Assembly: GCA_903884945.1 (NCBI GenBank)
Contig: CAISGR010000067.1
Span: 1 to 64,000, forward strand
Direction: 5' to 3'
DNA: 64,000 bases
DNA from: an uncultured bacterium
GTDB lineage: Bacteria; Pseudomonadota; Alphaproteobacteria; Sphingomonadales; Sphingomonadaceae
Below, piece after piece: positions 52,773-62,724 of this stretch (its first letter is position 1; every line of letters starts with the position of its first letter). The position numbers and the translations under genes are program-made. A model generated the notes under the pieces. It saw nothing but the letters and a program-made list of their open reading frames with translations. It did not search any database and had not been told where the DNA came from.

Positions 52773-55247
52773 TCAGAAACCGACGGTCAGCGTGCCGAAG
52801 ACCGTCCGTCCGGGTGCGATCGCGGCATAATGCGACGTGTAAGTCTGGGTGTAATAGATCTTGTTGGTCAGGTTCTGTGCATTCACACCAAGCTCGACAT
52901 GGTCCATCAGCTTGTAGCGGAGCTGCGCATCGAAGCGCCAGTAAGCCGGTGTCCCCCGCGTCAACACCTTGGTTGCCGGCGTGACCGTGACCACGCCCGC
53001 GCTATTCTGCGTCGCGGCGCGGTTATCGGCATAACCGCCGATCTGGCGATCCATGTAATAGGCCCCGCCACCGAAGGAGAAGCGTTTGGTCGCCTGATAA
53101 TTGGTCGAAAGGGTGAAGCTGTTCTTCGTCGTTTGCGGCACCTGACGGCCATTGTTAACGGACGGCACATAAACGGTCTTCGCGGCCTGGCCGGCCACTG
53201 CCGGCACGGTGAGCGCGCTGAATCCGCCATCGATGATCTTGGGATCGAGATGGGTATAGCCACCGAAGACGGTCCAGCCCGGCAGGATCGTGCCGTTCGC
53301 GGTGAGCTCCACGCCGCGGATCCGCGTGTTGCCGATGAACTGGACGGTATTCGCATCGACCGTCACCCGAGCATTGTCGATGTCCGTCTGGAACACGGCG
53401 ATCGCGAGAGCCAGCCTTTCGCCGAAAAAATTCCCCTTGGCGCCGATCTCATAGGACCGGGTCTTCTGGACCTTGAGCGCATCGACCGCCGCCGCGGCCG
53501 AGGCAGTGGTGCCGAGCGAATTATCCTCCCGGCCCTCGCCGAGCAGACTATTGGGCGGCGTCGCAGCGGTGGCGTAGCTCGCATAGAGGCTCGTCTCGCC
53601 GGTCGGCTTAAAGACGAGACCGGCCTGCCAGTTGAACAGATTGTCGGTCCGCTCGATCTGGATCGGCGTTGCGCCGACAGCGAAGGGCAGCGTGACCTTG
53701 GAAGTGAATCGATCGTAGCGGGCACCGAGATTCAGGATCAGCGAAGGCAGCAGCGTGATTGAGTCGAACGCATATACCGCCTGGGTCTGCGCATCGTTCT
53801 GCGTCTCGGTATTGGGAGCGCCCTTCACGATCGGCGTCACCACGCTCGACGTGTCGCTGGCATAGTTCACCCACGGATCATTGTAGTTCGGCGTGAACAG
53901 GCTGGTGCAATAATAGCGTGCGATCGTGGCGTCATTGCAGCGCGGGCTGACGGTTGATCCGTTCGCCGACACGAAAGCGCCGCGCCGGGTCTTTTCCCAG
54001 GAGAATTCCGCACCGCCCGCAAAGCTGTGGCGGATGCCGCCGGTATCGAAGGTGCCGCTCAGATCGACCTGATCGACGATGCTTTCGCTATAGCCGTAGC
54101 GCGTATTGCCGCGGCGCCAGACCATGCCGCCAGTGGTGACGTTCGTGCCGCTATTGGTCGCGGTGGTGCCATAGACGTTACCCTGACTGTCATCGGGCAG
54201 AAGAAAGATATAGGCCTGATCGCTGTGCGTATAGCGCGCGGTGTTGCGCAGCGTGATCGCGCCGAAATCATGCTCGACGCGGATCGTTGCCTGGTTGGTG
54301 GTGGAATCGCGAAAATCGCGATCGACGAGCCCGTAGAAGTTCGAGCGCTTGACCACGCCGGTCTGCCCGCTCGCCGTGGTAACGGTACCCATGGCGGGCG
54401 TGGTAAAGATCTCACCCGTGCCCGGCACATTGGCGATCGTATACAGATAGGGAATGCCGCTGTCGGGCAACTCGTGGCTTTCGAGATAATAATAGCTCGC
54501 GGTGAGCCGGGTCGGCGTACCGAGCCCGATGGTGACGCTGGGCGCAAAACCCCAGCGCTTCGACCAGATCGCATCCCGATCGACCACATCCTGATCGTGC
54601 CACAGCCCTTGCACCCGGAACGCGACCGTATCGCTGACCTTCAGGTTGAGATCGCCGGTGACGCGCTTGTAATCTCCATTGCCATAGCTGGCGCTGACCG
54701 AACCGAAGGTGTCGGCCACGGGCAGACGGGAGAGGATATTGATCGTGCCGCCGGCGCTACCGCGGCCGCCAAGGGTCGAATCCGAGCCCCGGACGATTTG
54801 GACCGACTCGATGGCGAAGACCTCGCGAGTCTGCGAGGCGAGATCACGCACACCGTCCACATAGATGCTGCCTTGGCTGTCGAAGCCGCGGATGAAGGGC
54901 CGGTCGCCGATCGGGTTGCCGCCCTCGGCGGCGCCGAACGTGATGCCGGGCACGGTGCGCAGCGCATCCTGCAAGGTGGTCGAGCCGGTTTGCTCGATCA
55001 CCTCCTTGGGCAGCACGACGATCGACTTGGGCGTGTTGACCAGCGGCGCCACGTCCTTCGGACCCCGTTCGCGCTGGCCCTTGACGAGAATATCGTCGCG
55101 ATTCTGCCCGTCCTCGTCGGTCGCGGGGGCCGGATTCGGCCCATCGACGGCAAGCGCCGGCCCGCTCGCAAAGGCACCGACACAGGACAGCGCGAGAAAG
55201 GCGGGCGTGGCGATCGGCGACCGTCGGGCGGTGCTGGTAGTACGCAA
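52773..55247 (-). CDS. TonB-dependent siderophore receptor
   Basis: An 824-residue receptor of the catecholate/ferric-chelate class (Fiu/BfrD-like). It has a signal peptide ending PALA, a TonB-box-like DDILVKGQRERGPKDVAPLV, and a plug with TTLQDALRTVPGITFGAAEG, then GDRPFIRGFDSQGSIYVDGV, IESVQIVRGSDSTLGGRGSA and GGTINILSR. The barrel ends RTVFGTLTVGF. The start appears to be TTG 55247 behind AGAGGGG. Two Fur-box-like palindromes lie 35-77 bp upstream, so expression is probably induced by iron starvation. It leads the operon with Sel1, PiuC and PepSY genes. Confidence 0.9.
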   Translation of the reverse strand: MRTTSTARRSPIATPAFLALSCVGAFASGPALAVDGPNPAPATDEDGQNRDDILVKGQRERGPKDVAPLVNTPKSIVVLPKEVIEQTGSTTLQDALRTVPGITFGAAEGGNPIGDRPFIRGFDSQGSIYVDGVRDLASQTREVFAIESVQIVRGSDSTLGGRGSAGGTINILSRLPVADTFGSVSASYGNGDYKRVTGDLNLKVSDTVAFRVQGLWHDQDVVDRDAIWSKRWGFAPSVTIGLGTPTRLTASYYYLESHELPDSGIPYLYTIANVPGTGEIFTTPAMGTVTTASGQTGVVKRSNFYGLVDRDFRDSTTNQATIRVEHDFGAITLRNTARYTHSDQAYIFLLPDDSQGNVYGTTATNSGTNVTTGGMVWRRGNTRYGYSESIVDQVDLSGTFDTGGIRHSFAGGAEFSWEKTRRGAFVSANGSTVSPRCNDATIARYYCTSLFTPNYNDPWVNYASDTSSVVTPIVKGAPNTETQNDAQTQAVYAFDSITLLPSLILNLGARYDRFTSKVTLPFAVGATPIQIERTDNLFNWQAGLVFKPTGETSLYASYATAATPPNSLLGEGREDNSLGTTASAAAAVDALKVQKTRSYEIGAKGNFFGERLALAIAVFQTDIDNARVTVDANTVQFIGNTRIRGVELTANGTILPGWTVFGGYTHLDPKIIDGGFSALTVPAVAGQAAKTVYVPSVNNGRQVPQTTKNSFTLSTNYQATKRFSFGGGAYYMDRQIGGYADNRAATQNSAGVVTVTPATKVLTRGTPAYWRFDAQLRYKLMDHVELGVNAQNLTNKIYYTQTYTSHYAAIAPGRTVFGTLTVGF

Positions 55248-55281
55248 GATTGGGTCCCCTCTGATGACGGGAACCGGCTAT

Positions 55282-55296
55282 TGCGAGTCACTCGCA
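55282..55296. promoter_or_regulatory. Fur-box-like palindrome, distal
   Basis: TGCGAGTCACTCGCA is a perfect 7-1-7 inverted repeat of the Fur-site geometry, 35 bp upstream of the receptor start codon. It lies 13 bp from a second similar palindrome. Regulation by Fur or a related iron sensor is inferred from shape and context. Confidence 0.6.
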
Positions 55297-55309
55297 TTGT
55301 CAACGCTAT

Positions 55310-55324
55310 TGAGAGTAATTCTCA
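55310..55324. promoter_or_regulatory. Fur-box-like palindrome, proximal to upstream side
   Basis: TGAGAGTAATTCTCA is close to the 7-1-7 Fur consensus form TGAxAATxATTxTCA and lies 63 bp before the receptor start. Paired with the site at 55282 it suggests cooperative repression. Confidence 0.6.
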
Positions 55325-55463
55325 GTTGCGGTGATCGAAATTTTGCAGCTCGGGAGAGGCTGACGGCAGCGCCGGCTCGCCCCCTCCTCCGGGCCAGTGG
55401 AAGACCAATGACCGTTCCTCATCCCGAGCCTTGAGTGTCGGAGTGGATCGGCTAGGTGGAGGC

Positions 55464-56207
55464 GTGGCTTCCGTTCTCATCACTGGCGGTGCGCGGGGAA
55501 TTGGCCGCGCAACCGCGCTGCTCGCGGCCGAGCGCGGATGGTCGGTCGCCGTGAACTATCTGAGCGACCGAGGCGCGGCTGATCGGACCGTCGACGAGGT
55601 TCGCGCGGCAGGCGTTCGCGCAACCGCCTTGCGCGGCGACGTGTCGGTCGAAGCTGACGTGCTCGCGATGTTCGATGCCGCCGCGGCCGGAATCGGATCG
55701 CTGACCGGGGTCGTCATCAACGCCGGAGCTGTCGCGCCCTCGATGCCGCTGGCCGACATGGACGCCGGGCGGCTCAAGCGCATGTTCGAGGTCAATGTGC
55801 TGGGTGCCTATCTGTGCGCGCGGGAGGCGGCGCGCAGGCTGTCCACGCGGCGCGGCGGACCGGGCGGATCGATCGTGCTGGTCTCCTCGGCGGCCGCGCG
55901 GCTGGGTTCGCCGTTCGAATATGTGGACTATGCAGGCGCCAAGGCGGCCCTGGACACCCTGGCCATCGGCCTGGCGAAGGAACTGGGCCGCGAAGGCGTG
56001 AGAGTGAACGCCGTCAGGCCCGGCCTGATCGAGACCGAAATCCACGCTAGCGGCGGCCAGCCGGACCGGGCCCAACGGCTCGGGGCTGAAACGCCGTTGG
56101 GCCGGCCGGGGCGTGCCGAGGAAGTCGCCGAGGCCATAATGTGGTTGCTCGGCAACGCCTCTTCCTACACGACCGGAGCCATCCTGGACGTTGCGGGCGG
56201 GCGCTAG
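55464..56207 (+). CDS. SDR-family oxidoreductase (FabG-like)
   Basis: About 247 residues from GTG 55464, which places ASVLITGGARGIGRATALLA (NAD(P)-binding TGxxxGIG) at the usual distance from the N-terminus; upstream TTG/GTG starts at 55431 and 55443 are possible. The catalytic set is present: N in VVINAGA, Ser in SIVLVSSAAARLG, and Tyr-Lys in EYVDYAGAKAALDTLA. The C-terminus reads NASSYTTGAILDVAGGR. It reduces or oxidises an alcohol/ketone with NAD(P). The substrate cannot be assigned. It stands alone on the plus strand. Confidence 0.85.
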   Translation: MASVLITGGARGIGRATALLAAERGWSVAVNYLSDRGAADRTVDEVRAAGVRATALRGDVSVEADVLAMFDAAAAGIGSLTGVVINAGAVAPSMPLADMDAGRLKRMFEVNVLGAYLCAREAARRLSTRRGGPGGSIVLVSSAAARLGSPFEYVDYAGAKAALDTLAIGLAKELGREGVRVNAVRPGLIETEIHASGGQPDRAQRLGAETPLGRPGRAEEVAEAIMWLLGNASSYTTGAILDVAGGR

Positions 56208-56298
56208 CCGCTCCGCCCGGGGGGCGCGGCCGCATTCTCCAGTGACGAGGTTCTTGCGGAACGGTGGAGGCGGTACGGGCCCGGCATGACGGACGCGC

Positions 56299-56544
56299 TC
56301 AGTGCGCCCGTTGCGCCAGCAGCCAGGTGCGCAGCGCGCTTGCCAGGTTCGGCGGAACCTCCGCCAGGATCCGCAGCGCGTCGACCTCCGCGATCAGGGC
56401 GTTGAGCGGCAGGGTCCGCGCCGCCGCCGCCGCCTCCAGCGCCTGCCAGAACAACGGCTCGAGGCTGATCGAGGTAGCGTGCCCGGCAATCGTCACGGAG
56501 CGCTTGACCGGCCCCTCGAAACCACCGGGCGGCGTCTCAATCAC
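56299..56544 (-). CDS. Ribbon-helix-helix domain protein
   Basis: An 81-residue protein from GTG 56544, overlapping the cobT stop by 8 nt. The sequence [20 protein letters not shown], then [20 protein letters not shown] matches the RHH_4 domain family, small alphaproteobacterial proteins with a putative DNA-binding beta-strand. It is the last gene of the cobS operon. Targets are unknown. Confidence 0.75.
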   Translation of the reverse strand: MIETPPGGFEGPVKRSVTIAGHATSISLEPLFWQALEAAAAARTLPLNALIAEVDALRILAEVPPNLASALRTWLLAQRAH

Positions 56545-58366
56545 TGTCGAACAGGGCGGCGAGTTGCTCGATGATCGTCCCGCCCAGCTGGTCTGCATCC
56601 ATGATGGTGACGGCGCGCGCATAATAGCGCGTCACGTCATGGCCGATGCCGATCGCGGCCAGCTCGACCGGCGACTTGGTCTCGATCCAGTTGATCACCT
56701 GGCGCAGATGGCGTTCGAGATAGCTGCCGGAGTTCACGCTGAGGGTGGAATCATCGACCGGCGCGCCGTCCGAGATCACCATCATGATCTTGCGTTCCTC
56801 GGGCCGCGCGATCAGCCGCGAATGCGCCCAAAGCAGCGCCTCGCCGTCGATATTCTCCTTGAGCAGTCCCTCGCGCATCATCAGCCCGAGCGAGGTGCGG
56901 GCGCGCCGCCATGGCTCGTCGGCCTTCTTGTAGACGATGTGGCGTACGTCGTTGAGCCGGCCGGGCTGGGGCGGCCGCCCGGCGGCGAGCCAGGTCTCGC
57001 GCGACTGGCCGCCCTTCCAAGCGCGGGTGGTGAAGCCCAGGATCTCGGTCTTGACCCCGCAGCGCTCGAGCGTGCGCGCCAGGATGTCGGCGCTGATCGC
57101 CGCGATCGAGATCGGGCGGCCCCGCATCGAGCCGCTATTGTCGATCAGCAGCGTGACGACGGTATCGCGGAAATCCGTCTCGCGCTCGATCTTGTAGCTG
57201 AGCGACTGGGTGGGATTGACCACGACGCGCGCCAGCCGGGCCGCGTCGAGCAGGCCTTCTTCCTGGTCGAAATCCCAGCTGCGGTTCTGCTGCGCCATCA
57301 GCCGGCGCTGGAGGCGGTTGGCGAGCTTCGTCACCGCGCCCTGGAGATGGACGAGTTGCTGATCGAGATAGGAGCGCAGCCGGGCGAGCTCGTCCGCGTC
57401 GCACAGGTCGGTCGCGGCGACCACCTCGTCGAAGCTGGTCGTCCACGCCTTGTATTCGAATTGGGGGGACAAATCGGCGAAGGGGCGATTGGGCCGGACG
57501 GGGAGCATGCCCTCTTCCCCGTCATCGCCGGGTTCGCCGTCCATGTCCTCGAAATCGCCGTCCGCGTCCTCGGCGCCCTCGCCATCCTGCGATTCGGCGT
57601 CGCGCTCGGAGCCGCGCGCCTCGATCTCGCCCTGGCCCTGCTCGCCCTCGCTCTCGCCCTCCTCGCCTTCTTCGGAATTCTGCTCGTCGGTGCCCTCATC
57701 GTCCGATCCGCCCTCATCGGCCTCGTCGGGGATCATGTCGCCCTCGACCAGTTCGAGATCCTCGAGCAGGCGGGTGACGAGGTTGGCGAAGGCGCGCTGA
57801 TCGTCGATCGCGAGCGGCAAGGCATCGAGATCCTTGCCGGCCCGTTCCTCGATCCATTCGCGCACCAGCGCCATGCCGGGCGCGGCGATCGCGGGCGGCA
57901 CGGCGCCGGTCAGCCGTTCGCGCACCATCAGGCCGAGCGCAGTCGACAGCGGCACCTCGTCGCGGTTGCGCGCGCGCGTGATCGGATCCGAGCGCAGCTT
58001 CAGATCGAGCGCCGTCGCGAGATTGGCCGCGATACCGGCATAGCCCCGCGCGCCCAGCGCCTCGACCCGCGCGCTCTCCACCGAATCGAATACCGCCCGG
58101 GCGACCGCGTCGGCGGGCGCCTGTCGGGCATGGACCGTCGCATTGTGATGCCGCAGCCGCAACGCAAAGCCGTCGGCGAAGCCCCGCGCCTCCGCCACCT
58201 GCTCGGCCGGGAGGGTGCGCGCCGGCATCGGCACCTTGATATGCTTGCCCGACTGGGTCGGCGCATCAGCGGTGAAGGCAAGTTCGATCTCGGGCTCGTG
58301 CGCGATCGCGCGCGCGGCGCCGCCGAGCACTGCCTTGAATCGGTCGAGGGGCGTTTCGGTCGTCAT
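56537..58366 (-). CDS. cobT: Cobaltochelatase subunit CobT
   Basis: 609 residues. CobT has an N-terminal helical part ([20 protein letters not shown]), a long acidic linker (about 215-300, Asp/Glu/Gly-rich) and a C-terminal VWA domain with the MIDAS motif [20 protein letters not shown], then [17 protein letters not shown] and [17 protein letters not shown]. With the AAA+ subunit CobS it forms the chaperone ring that helps CobN insert cobalt in the aerobic cobalamin pathway. No cobN is in this window. Its ATG overlaps the preceding gene's stop by 4 nt. Confidence 0.93.
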   Translation of the reverse strand: MTTETPLDRFKAVLGGAARAIAHEPEIELAFTADAPTQSGKHIKVPMPARTLPAEQVAEARGFADGFALRLRHHNATVHARQAPADAVARAVFDSVESARVEALGARGYAGIAANLATALDLKLRSDPITRARNRDEVPLSTALGLMVRERLTGAVPPAIAAPGMALVREWIEERAGKDLDALPLAIDDQRAFANLVTRLLEDLELVEGDMIPDEADEGGSDDEGTDEQNSEEGEEGESEGEQGQGEIEARGSERDAESQDGEGAEDADGDFEDMDGEPGDDGEEGMLPVRPNRPFADLSPQFEYKAWTTSFDEVVAATDLCDADELARLRSYLDQQLVHLQGAVTKLANRLQRRLMAQQNRSWDFDQEEGLLDAARLARVVVNPTQSLSYKIERETDFRDTVVTLLIDNSGSMRGRPISIAAISADILARTLERCGVKTEILGFTTRAWKGGQSRETWLAAGRPPQPGRLNDVRHIVYKKADEPWRRARTSLGLMMREGLLKENIDGEALLWAHSRLIARPEERKIMMVISDGAPVDDSTLSVNSGSYLERHLRQVINWIETKSPVELAAIGIGHDVTRYYARAVTIMDADQLGGTIIEQLAALFDSD

Positions 58367-59214
58367 CGTGGCTGCTCTGGCACCACGAAATGCCCCGGCG
58401 CAAGATCGCGATCGATTCGAACGCGTGCGACGCGGGTTTCGGGCTCATAGTCCAGCACCGTCACCACCGCGCCCTCGATGACGGCATAGGCCGGCAGTTT
58501 CGTGATCGGGATGCTGTGGCGACTGCCGGGCAGCGGGCGCGTCATGCCCAGCACCGTCACCTCGGTATCGAACGACACGCTGCCCTTCTCGCCGGCCGGC
58601 CCGGCGTAACGCAGCCGCAGCTCGCTGCCATTGCCGAGCAGGAGCCCGGTGATCAGCCCATAGCGGGCCGGCGGAATCTCGAACGGGGCGTGGCCCGATT
58701 CGCCCTTCGCGCCGATCAGGATCGCGTGATCGAGCTTTTCGTCATGATCGGCATCGTAGAGGCAGTAGCGCGTGACCAGCCGGGTCGGCCGCAGCACGCC
58801 GACCATGCCGAACCCCATCGAGCCGACCATCGCCTTGGTGAAGGAGGGCGCCTGCTCCGGCTCGCAGAACAGCACGGGCGGATCGCCCGGGACACCCGGG
58901 ACGCTGGCCGATTCGAAGATCGTCTCCTTCGGAAAGCTGCGCTTCTGCCCGAGCCGGTCCAGCTCGATCGGATCGACCAGCAGCGCCGTCTCGGCACGGC
59001 CAAGCAGGCTGAGCGCCACGACATCTCCCGGCCGGGCCAGCTGCTCGCCGGCGGGCGTACGGCCCGGGAGCAGCGGATAGGGCGCGGGCCCGACCTTGTA
59101 ATCGGCGTTGCTGGCGGCGGTCAGCATGACCACCACGACACCGAGGGATGCCGCACGCAGCGCGCGCCAACGTCCGGACGGTGAAACCGTGGGCGCTGGC
59201 CGCCGGGCGTTCAA
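58363..59214 (-). CDS. Exported or membrane-anchored protein with an EF-hand-like loop, between cobS and cobT
   Basis: About 283 residues from TTG 59214, which overlaps the cobS stop (TTGA); its stop overlaps the cobT ATG. An N-terminal hydrophobic stretch ([18 protein letters not shown]) looks like a signal or anchor. The rest appears to be a beta-rich extracytoplasmic domain and includes [11 protein letters not shown], which fits the DxDxDxxxD start of an EF-hand calcium loop. No family is recognised. Tight overlaps on both sides show co-translation with the chelatase subunits, although a role in cobalt insertion would be surprising for an exported protein. Confidence 0.7.
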   Translation of the reverse strand: MNARRPAPTVSPSGRWRALRAASLGVVVVMLTAASNADYKVGPAPYPLLPGRTPAGEQLARPGDVVALSLLGRAETALLVDPIELDRLGQKRSFPKETIFESASVPGVPGDPPVLFCEPEQAPSFTKAMVGSMGFGMVGVLRPTRLVTRYCLYDADHDEKLDHAILIGAKGESGHAPFEIPPARYGLITGLLLGNGSELRLRYAGPAGEKGSVSFDTEVTVLGMTRPLPGSRHSIPITKLPAYAVIEGAVVTVLDYEPETRVARVRIDRDLAPGHFVVPEQPR

Positions 59215-60215
59215 GCTTTCCCGACCACGCTCTCGGGGAGATCCCTGCCGAACACGCGCTGATAATATTCGGCGACCAGTGCCCGCTCCGCCTCGTCGCA
59301 CTTGTTGAGGAAGGACAGGCGGAAGGCGAAGCCGATATCGCCGAAGATCAGCGCATTCTGCGCCCAGGTGATCACGGTGCGCGGGCTCATCACGGTCGAA
59401 ATGTCGCCGTTGATGAAGCCGCGGCGCGTCAGGTCAGCGACGCGGACCATGTTGTCGACTGCCTGCTTACCCTCGGGCTTGTCATATTCGCCGGACTTGG
59501 CGAGCACGATCTGCGCCTCGACCGCGGCAGGCAGGTAGTTGAGCGTGACGACGATGTTCCAGCGGTCCATCTGCCCCTGGTTGATCTGCTGCGTACCGTG
59601 ATAAAGGCCGCTGGTATCGCCGAGGCCGACCGTGTTGGCAGTGGCGAACAGGCGGAACCACGGGTTCGGGCGGATCACGCGGTTCTGGTCGAGCAGGGTC
59701 AGCTTGCCCTCCGTCTCCAGCACGCGCTGAATCACGAACATCACGTCCGGGCGGCCGGCATCATATTCGTCGAACACGAGCGCGGTCGGCGTCTGCAGCG
59801 CCCAGGGCAGCAGGCCCTCACGGAACTCGGTGACCTGCTGACCGTCCTTGAGCACGATCGCATCGCGGCCGACCAGGTCGATACGGCTGATATGCGCATC
59901 GAGGTTGATGCGGATGCACGGCCATTTCAGCCGCGCCGCGACCTGCTCGATATGAGTCGACTTGCCGGTACCGTGATAGCCCTGGACCATCACGCGGCGA
60001 TTGTGCGCGAAACCGGCGCAGATCGCGAGGGTGGTGTCGGCGTCGAACACATAGGCCGGATCGAGATCGGGCACGCGCTCGTCCGCCTCGGAGAAGGCGG
60101 GAACCTCCATGTCCGAATCGATGCCGAACAGGTCGCGGATCTTCACCACCTTGTCGGGGGCGTCCATGATCGTGGTGTCGCGGCTGTCGGGCTGGGTATT
60201 GGGAATATCGGTCAT
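59211..60215 (-). CDS. cobS: Cobaltochelatase subunit CobS
   Basis: 334 residues from ATG 60215, the normal length. An AAA+ ATPase with Walker [19 protein letters not shown], Walker [21 protein letters not shown], sensor region [20 protein letters not shown] and the CobS-typical N-terminus [18 protein letters not shown]. It drives the CobNST chelatase cycle. It begins an operon of four overlapping genes (cobS, exported protein, cobT, RHH). The J-domain gene at the right edge is a frequent cobS neighbour in alphaproteobacteria, here separated by the HxlR/VOC block. Confidence 0.93.
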   Translation of the reverse strand: MTDIPNTQPDSRDTTIMDAPDKVVKIRDLFGIDSDMEVPAFSEADERVPDLDPAYVFDADTTLAICAGFAHNRRVMVQGYHGTGKSTHIEQVAARLKWPCIRINLDAHISRIDLVGRDAIVLKDGQQVTEFREGLLPWALQTPTALVFDEYDAGRPDVMFVIQRVLETEGKLTLLDQNRVIRPNPWFRLFATANTVGLGDTSGLYHGTQQINQGQMDRWNIVVTLNYLPAAVEAQIVLAKSGEYDKPEGKQAVDNMVRVADLTRRGFINGDISTVMSPRTVITWAQNALIFGDIGFAFRLSFLNKCDEAERALVAEYYQRVFGRDLPESVVGKA

Positions 60216-60315
60216 GAATAAGAATCCTGCGCGCCGGGGCGTTTCGGACCTCCGGTATCGTCTTGGCGCGACGGCCGCAACCAATGCGATGGGACAGAAT
60301 GCGCGTGATGCGCGA

Positions 60316-61008
60316 TCAGGCAAGCTTTTCGGGTAGCGAGAAGAGCCCGGCGAATCGGATCGCGCGTACCCGATCGCCCGACAGGCGCAGCGCGCCGGAT
60401 GCCTCCAGCTCCTCCACCGGCCGCTTGCCGTAGAAGATCCTGAGCAGCGCATTCGGTGCTGCGTCGAACACCGCGTCCATACCGGCAAGATCGCCGCGCG
60501 CCACGGTGATCTTGCCGTCAGCGACTTGCGCGACATAGGTTTCAGCGCCGAAGCGGAAGCCAATCGCGGCGCGCAGATCGCCGAGCCGTTCGGGCACGAC
60601 GAGCATCTTCAGCGACAGCATCAGGGCCACGGGCGAGAAGTTGAGCGTCGGATCGTGCGCCGGGGAGCGCAACGCCCAACGGCCGATCCCGAGCACGATC
60701 GGCTCGCATTCGGCGCCCCAGGGGGTGAGTTCATAGACCTGAACGCTGGCGGGCGGGGGCAATTTGCGACGCGCCACGATCCCCGCCGCCTCGAGGCTCT
60801 CCAGCCGCTGGGTGAGTATATTGGCGCTGATCGCCGGCAGGCCCGCACGCAGTTCGCCGAACCGGCGCGGCCCAAGCAGCAGCTCGCGCACGATCAGCAG
60901 CGACCAGCGCTCCCCCACCAACTCCATGCCGAGCGCCGTGCCGCACGCATCGTCGTACCGCCGCTTCTCGGTCTTGTCGGGCGTATTAGTTATTTTTTCT
61001 AACTCCAC
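60316..61008 (-). CDS. HxlR-family regulator with SCP2-like C-terminal domain
   Basis: 230 residues from GTG 61008. The HxlR winged helix occupies residues 15-115: [20 protein letters not shown], then [20 protein letters not shown] and [20 protein letters not shown]. The C-terminal 100 residues resemble an SCP2 sterol-carrier-like ligand-binding fold ([20 protein letters not shown]). Binding of a hydrophobic effector is inference. It is divergent from the VOC operon across a 75-bp gap, so it probably controls that operon and itself. Confidence 0.85.
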   Translation of the reverse strand: MELEKITNTPDKTEKRRYDDACGTALGMELVGERWSLLIVRELLLGPRRFGELRAGLPAISANILTQRLESLEAAGIVARRKLPPPASVQVYELTPWGAECEPIVLGIGRWALRSPAHDPTLNFSPVALMLSLKMLVVPERLGDLRAAIGFRFGAETYVAQVADGKITVARGDLAGMDAVFDAAPNALLRIFYGKRPVEELEASGALRLSGDRVRAIRFAGLFSLPEKLA

Positions 61009-61083
61009 AGTTGCTTTTGGTAACTTGCCGGGGCACCACCGTCAAACAGCGAATCGCAAAGGCCCGGAAGGAAAGGGTTTGCC

Positions 61084-61524
61084 ATGCCCAAGATGATCTT
61101 CGTGAACCTGCCCGTCGCCGACGTGGAGCGCTCGGCGGCCTTCTACCAGGCGATCGGCGCCGTAAAGGACGAGCGCTTCTGCCAGACCGGGGCAGCGGCG
61201 ATGCTGACCTTTTCCGACGCCATCAGCCTGATGGTCCTGAGCCATGCCCGGTTCGCCGATTTCACCTCCAAGACGATCTGCGATGCGCGTATGACATGCG
61301 AGGTGCTGATCTGCCTTTCAGAGGACAGCCGCGACGCCGTCGATGCGACACTCGCCAGGGCGGTCGCGGCGGGCGCCACGGCCGATCCGACGCCGGCGCA
61401 GGACCATGGCTTCATGTACGGCCGCAGCTTCGAGGATCCGGACGGCCACATCATCGAACTGGCCTGGATGGATGTCGAGGCCGCCATGGCGGCGATGACG
61501 GGGAGCGCGGCGGTCGACGCCTGA
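61084..61524 (+). CDS. VOC-superfamily glyoxalase/dioxygenase-like protein
   Basis: 146 residues, one VOC module pair: KMIFVNLPVADVERSAAFYQ, then AIGAVKDERFCQTGAAAMLT and HGFMYGRSFEDPDGHIIELA, with the FxDPDGHxxEL metal-site glutamate. AGGAAAGG precedes the ATG. Members include metallothiol transferases and glyoxalase-like enzymes; the reaction is not assignable. It is the first gene of the five-gene plus-strand operon. Confidence 0.85.
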   Translation: MPKMIFVNLPVADVERSAAFYQAIGAVKDERFCQTGAAAMLTFSDAISLMVLSHARFADFTSKTICDARMTCEVLICLSEDSRDAVDATLARAVAAGATADPTPAQDHGFMYGRSFEDPDGHIIELAWMDVEAAMAAMTGSAAVDA

Positions 61525-61558
61525 AGAGCGCGAAAAGAGCGCCACAACAAGGAGAGAG

Positions 61559-61912
61559 ATGATGAGCTATGTGGACGGATTCGTCATTCCTGTGCCGGCC
61601 GGCGGCAAGCAGGCCTATCTGGATATGGCGACAAAGGCAGCGCCGCTCTTTCGCGAGCATGGCGCGACCAGGGTGGTCGAATGCTGGGGCGACGACGTGC
61701 CCGACGGCAAGGTCACCGACTTCAAGGGCGCGGTGAAGGCGACCGAAGACGAGATTGTGGTCTTCTCGTGGATCGAATGGCCCTCGAAGGAAGCGCGCGA
61801 CGCCGGCATGGCCAAGGTGATGCAGGACGAGCGCATGAAGCCGGACGGTGACATGCCGTTCGACGGCAAGCGCATGATCTATGGCGGCTTCGCCCCGATC
61901 CTCGACGCGTAG
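61559..61912 (+). CDS. DUF1428 family protein (YbaA-like)
   Basis: 117 residues matching DUF1428: SYVDGFVIPVPAGGKQAYLD, then EHGATRVVECWGDDVPDGKV and FSWIEWPSKEARDAG, ending PFDGKRMIYGGFAPILDA. It folds as a dimeric ferredoxin-like barrel in the family; function is unknown. ATG 61559 or 61562 follows GGAGAG. It is the second gene in the VOC operon. Confidence 0.9.
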   Translation: MMSYVDGFVIPVPAGGKQAYLDMATKAAPLFREHGATRVVECWGDDVPDGKVTDFKGAVKATEDEIVVFSWIEWPSKEARDAGMAKVMQDERMKPDGDMPFDGKRMIYGGFAPILDA

Positions 61913-61935
61913 TCCCCATCCCCAGGAGAGAGACA

Positions 61936-62724
61936 ATGGCAAATCCCGAAGGGACGCCGATCTGGTACGAGCTGATGACGGCCGATCCCGACGCTTCCAA
62001 GACATTTTACGACGAGGTGATCGGCTGGACGATCGAGCCGCAGCCGTCCGGTGAAATGGATTACCGGATGATCGACAGCGGCAGCGGGGGCGGCATGGTC
62101 GGCGGCGTGATGCGGCTGACCGATGCGATGCAGGCCGGCGGCGCCCGCCCCGGCTGGCTGTTCTATATCGGCGTCGACGATGTCGATGCCTCAGTGGCAA
62201 AGATCCGGGCGGCGGGCGGCAGCGTGCTGATGCCGGCCTGGGACATTCCGGGAATCGGCCGGATGGCGATGGTCGCCGACCCGCAAGGGATTCCCTTCTA
62301 CGTGATGCGTGGGGCGAGCGAGGAGAGCAGCACCGCCTTCGACCGGATGGGCATGGGCAAGTGCAACTGGAATGAACTGGCGACCCCCGACCAACCCGCC
62401 GCCAATGCCTTTTACGCGCGCGTGTTCGGCTGGACCTATCCCGACAAGATGCCGATGGGTCCGATGGGCGACTATATCTTCGTCCAGGCCGGCGAGCAGA
62501 CCATCGGTGCGACGATGACCGCTCCGGCCGAGGGGCCGCCGCCCGCCTGGCGATTCTATTTCCGCGCGCCCGATATCGAGGACGCCGCAGCGAAGGTCGC
62601 ACGCGAAGGCGGCACGGTTCATCACGGACCGGTCGAGGTTCCGGGCGGAGATCGCATCATCGTGGCGAGCGATCCGCACGGCGTGATGTTCGGGGTGGTC
62701 GGCCCCGGCACTTCGGGAGAATGA
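61936..62724 (+). CDS. Double VOC-domain protein
   Basis: 262 residues with two tandem glyoxalase-like halves, each starting with the same pattern: PIWYELMTADPDASKTFYDE in the first and CNWNELATPDQPAANAFYAR in the second. AWDIPGIGRMAMVADPQGIP and VPGGDRIIVASDPHGVMFGV close the halves. This organisation resembles the CFP32/27-kDa-antigen type VOC proteins; the substrate is unknown. AGGAGAG precedes the ATG. Its stop overlaps the next start as ATGA. Confidence 0.88.
   Translation: MANPEGTPIWYELMTADPDASKTFYDEVIGWTIEPQPSGEMDYRMIDSGSGGGMVGGVMRLTDAMQAGGARPGWLFYIGVDDVDASVAKIRAAGGSVLMPAWDIPGIGRMAMVADPQGIPFYVMRGASEESSTAFDRMGMGKCNWNELATPDQPAANAFYARVFGWTYPDKMPMGPMGDYIFVQAGEQTIGATMTAPAEGPPPAWRFYFRAPDIEDAAAKVAREGGTVHHGPVEVPGGDRIIVASDPHGVMFGVVGPGTSGE

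Noticed and set aside
60216..60316. Cobalamin riboswitch before cobS
   Set aside because: The 100-bp leader is too short and lacks the B12-box-like sequence.
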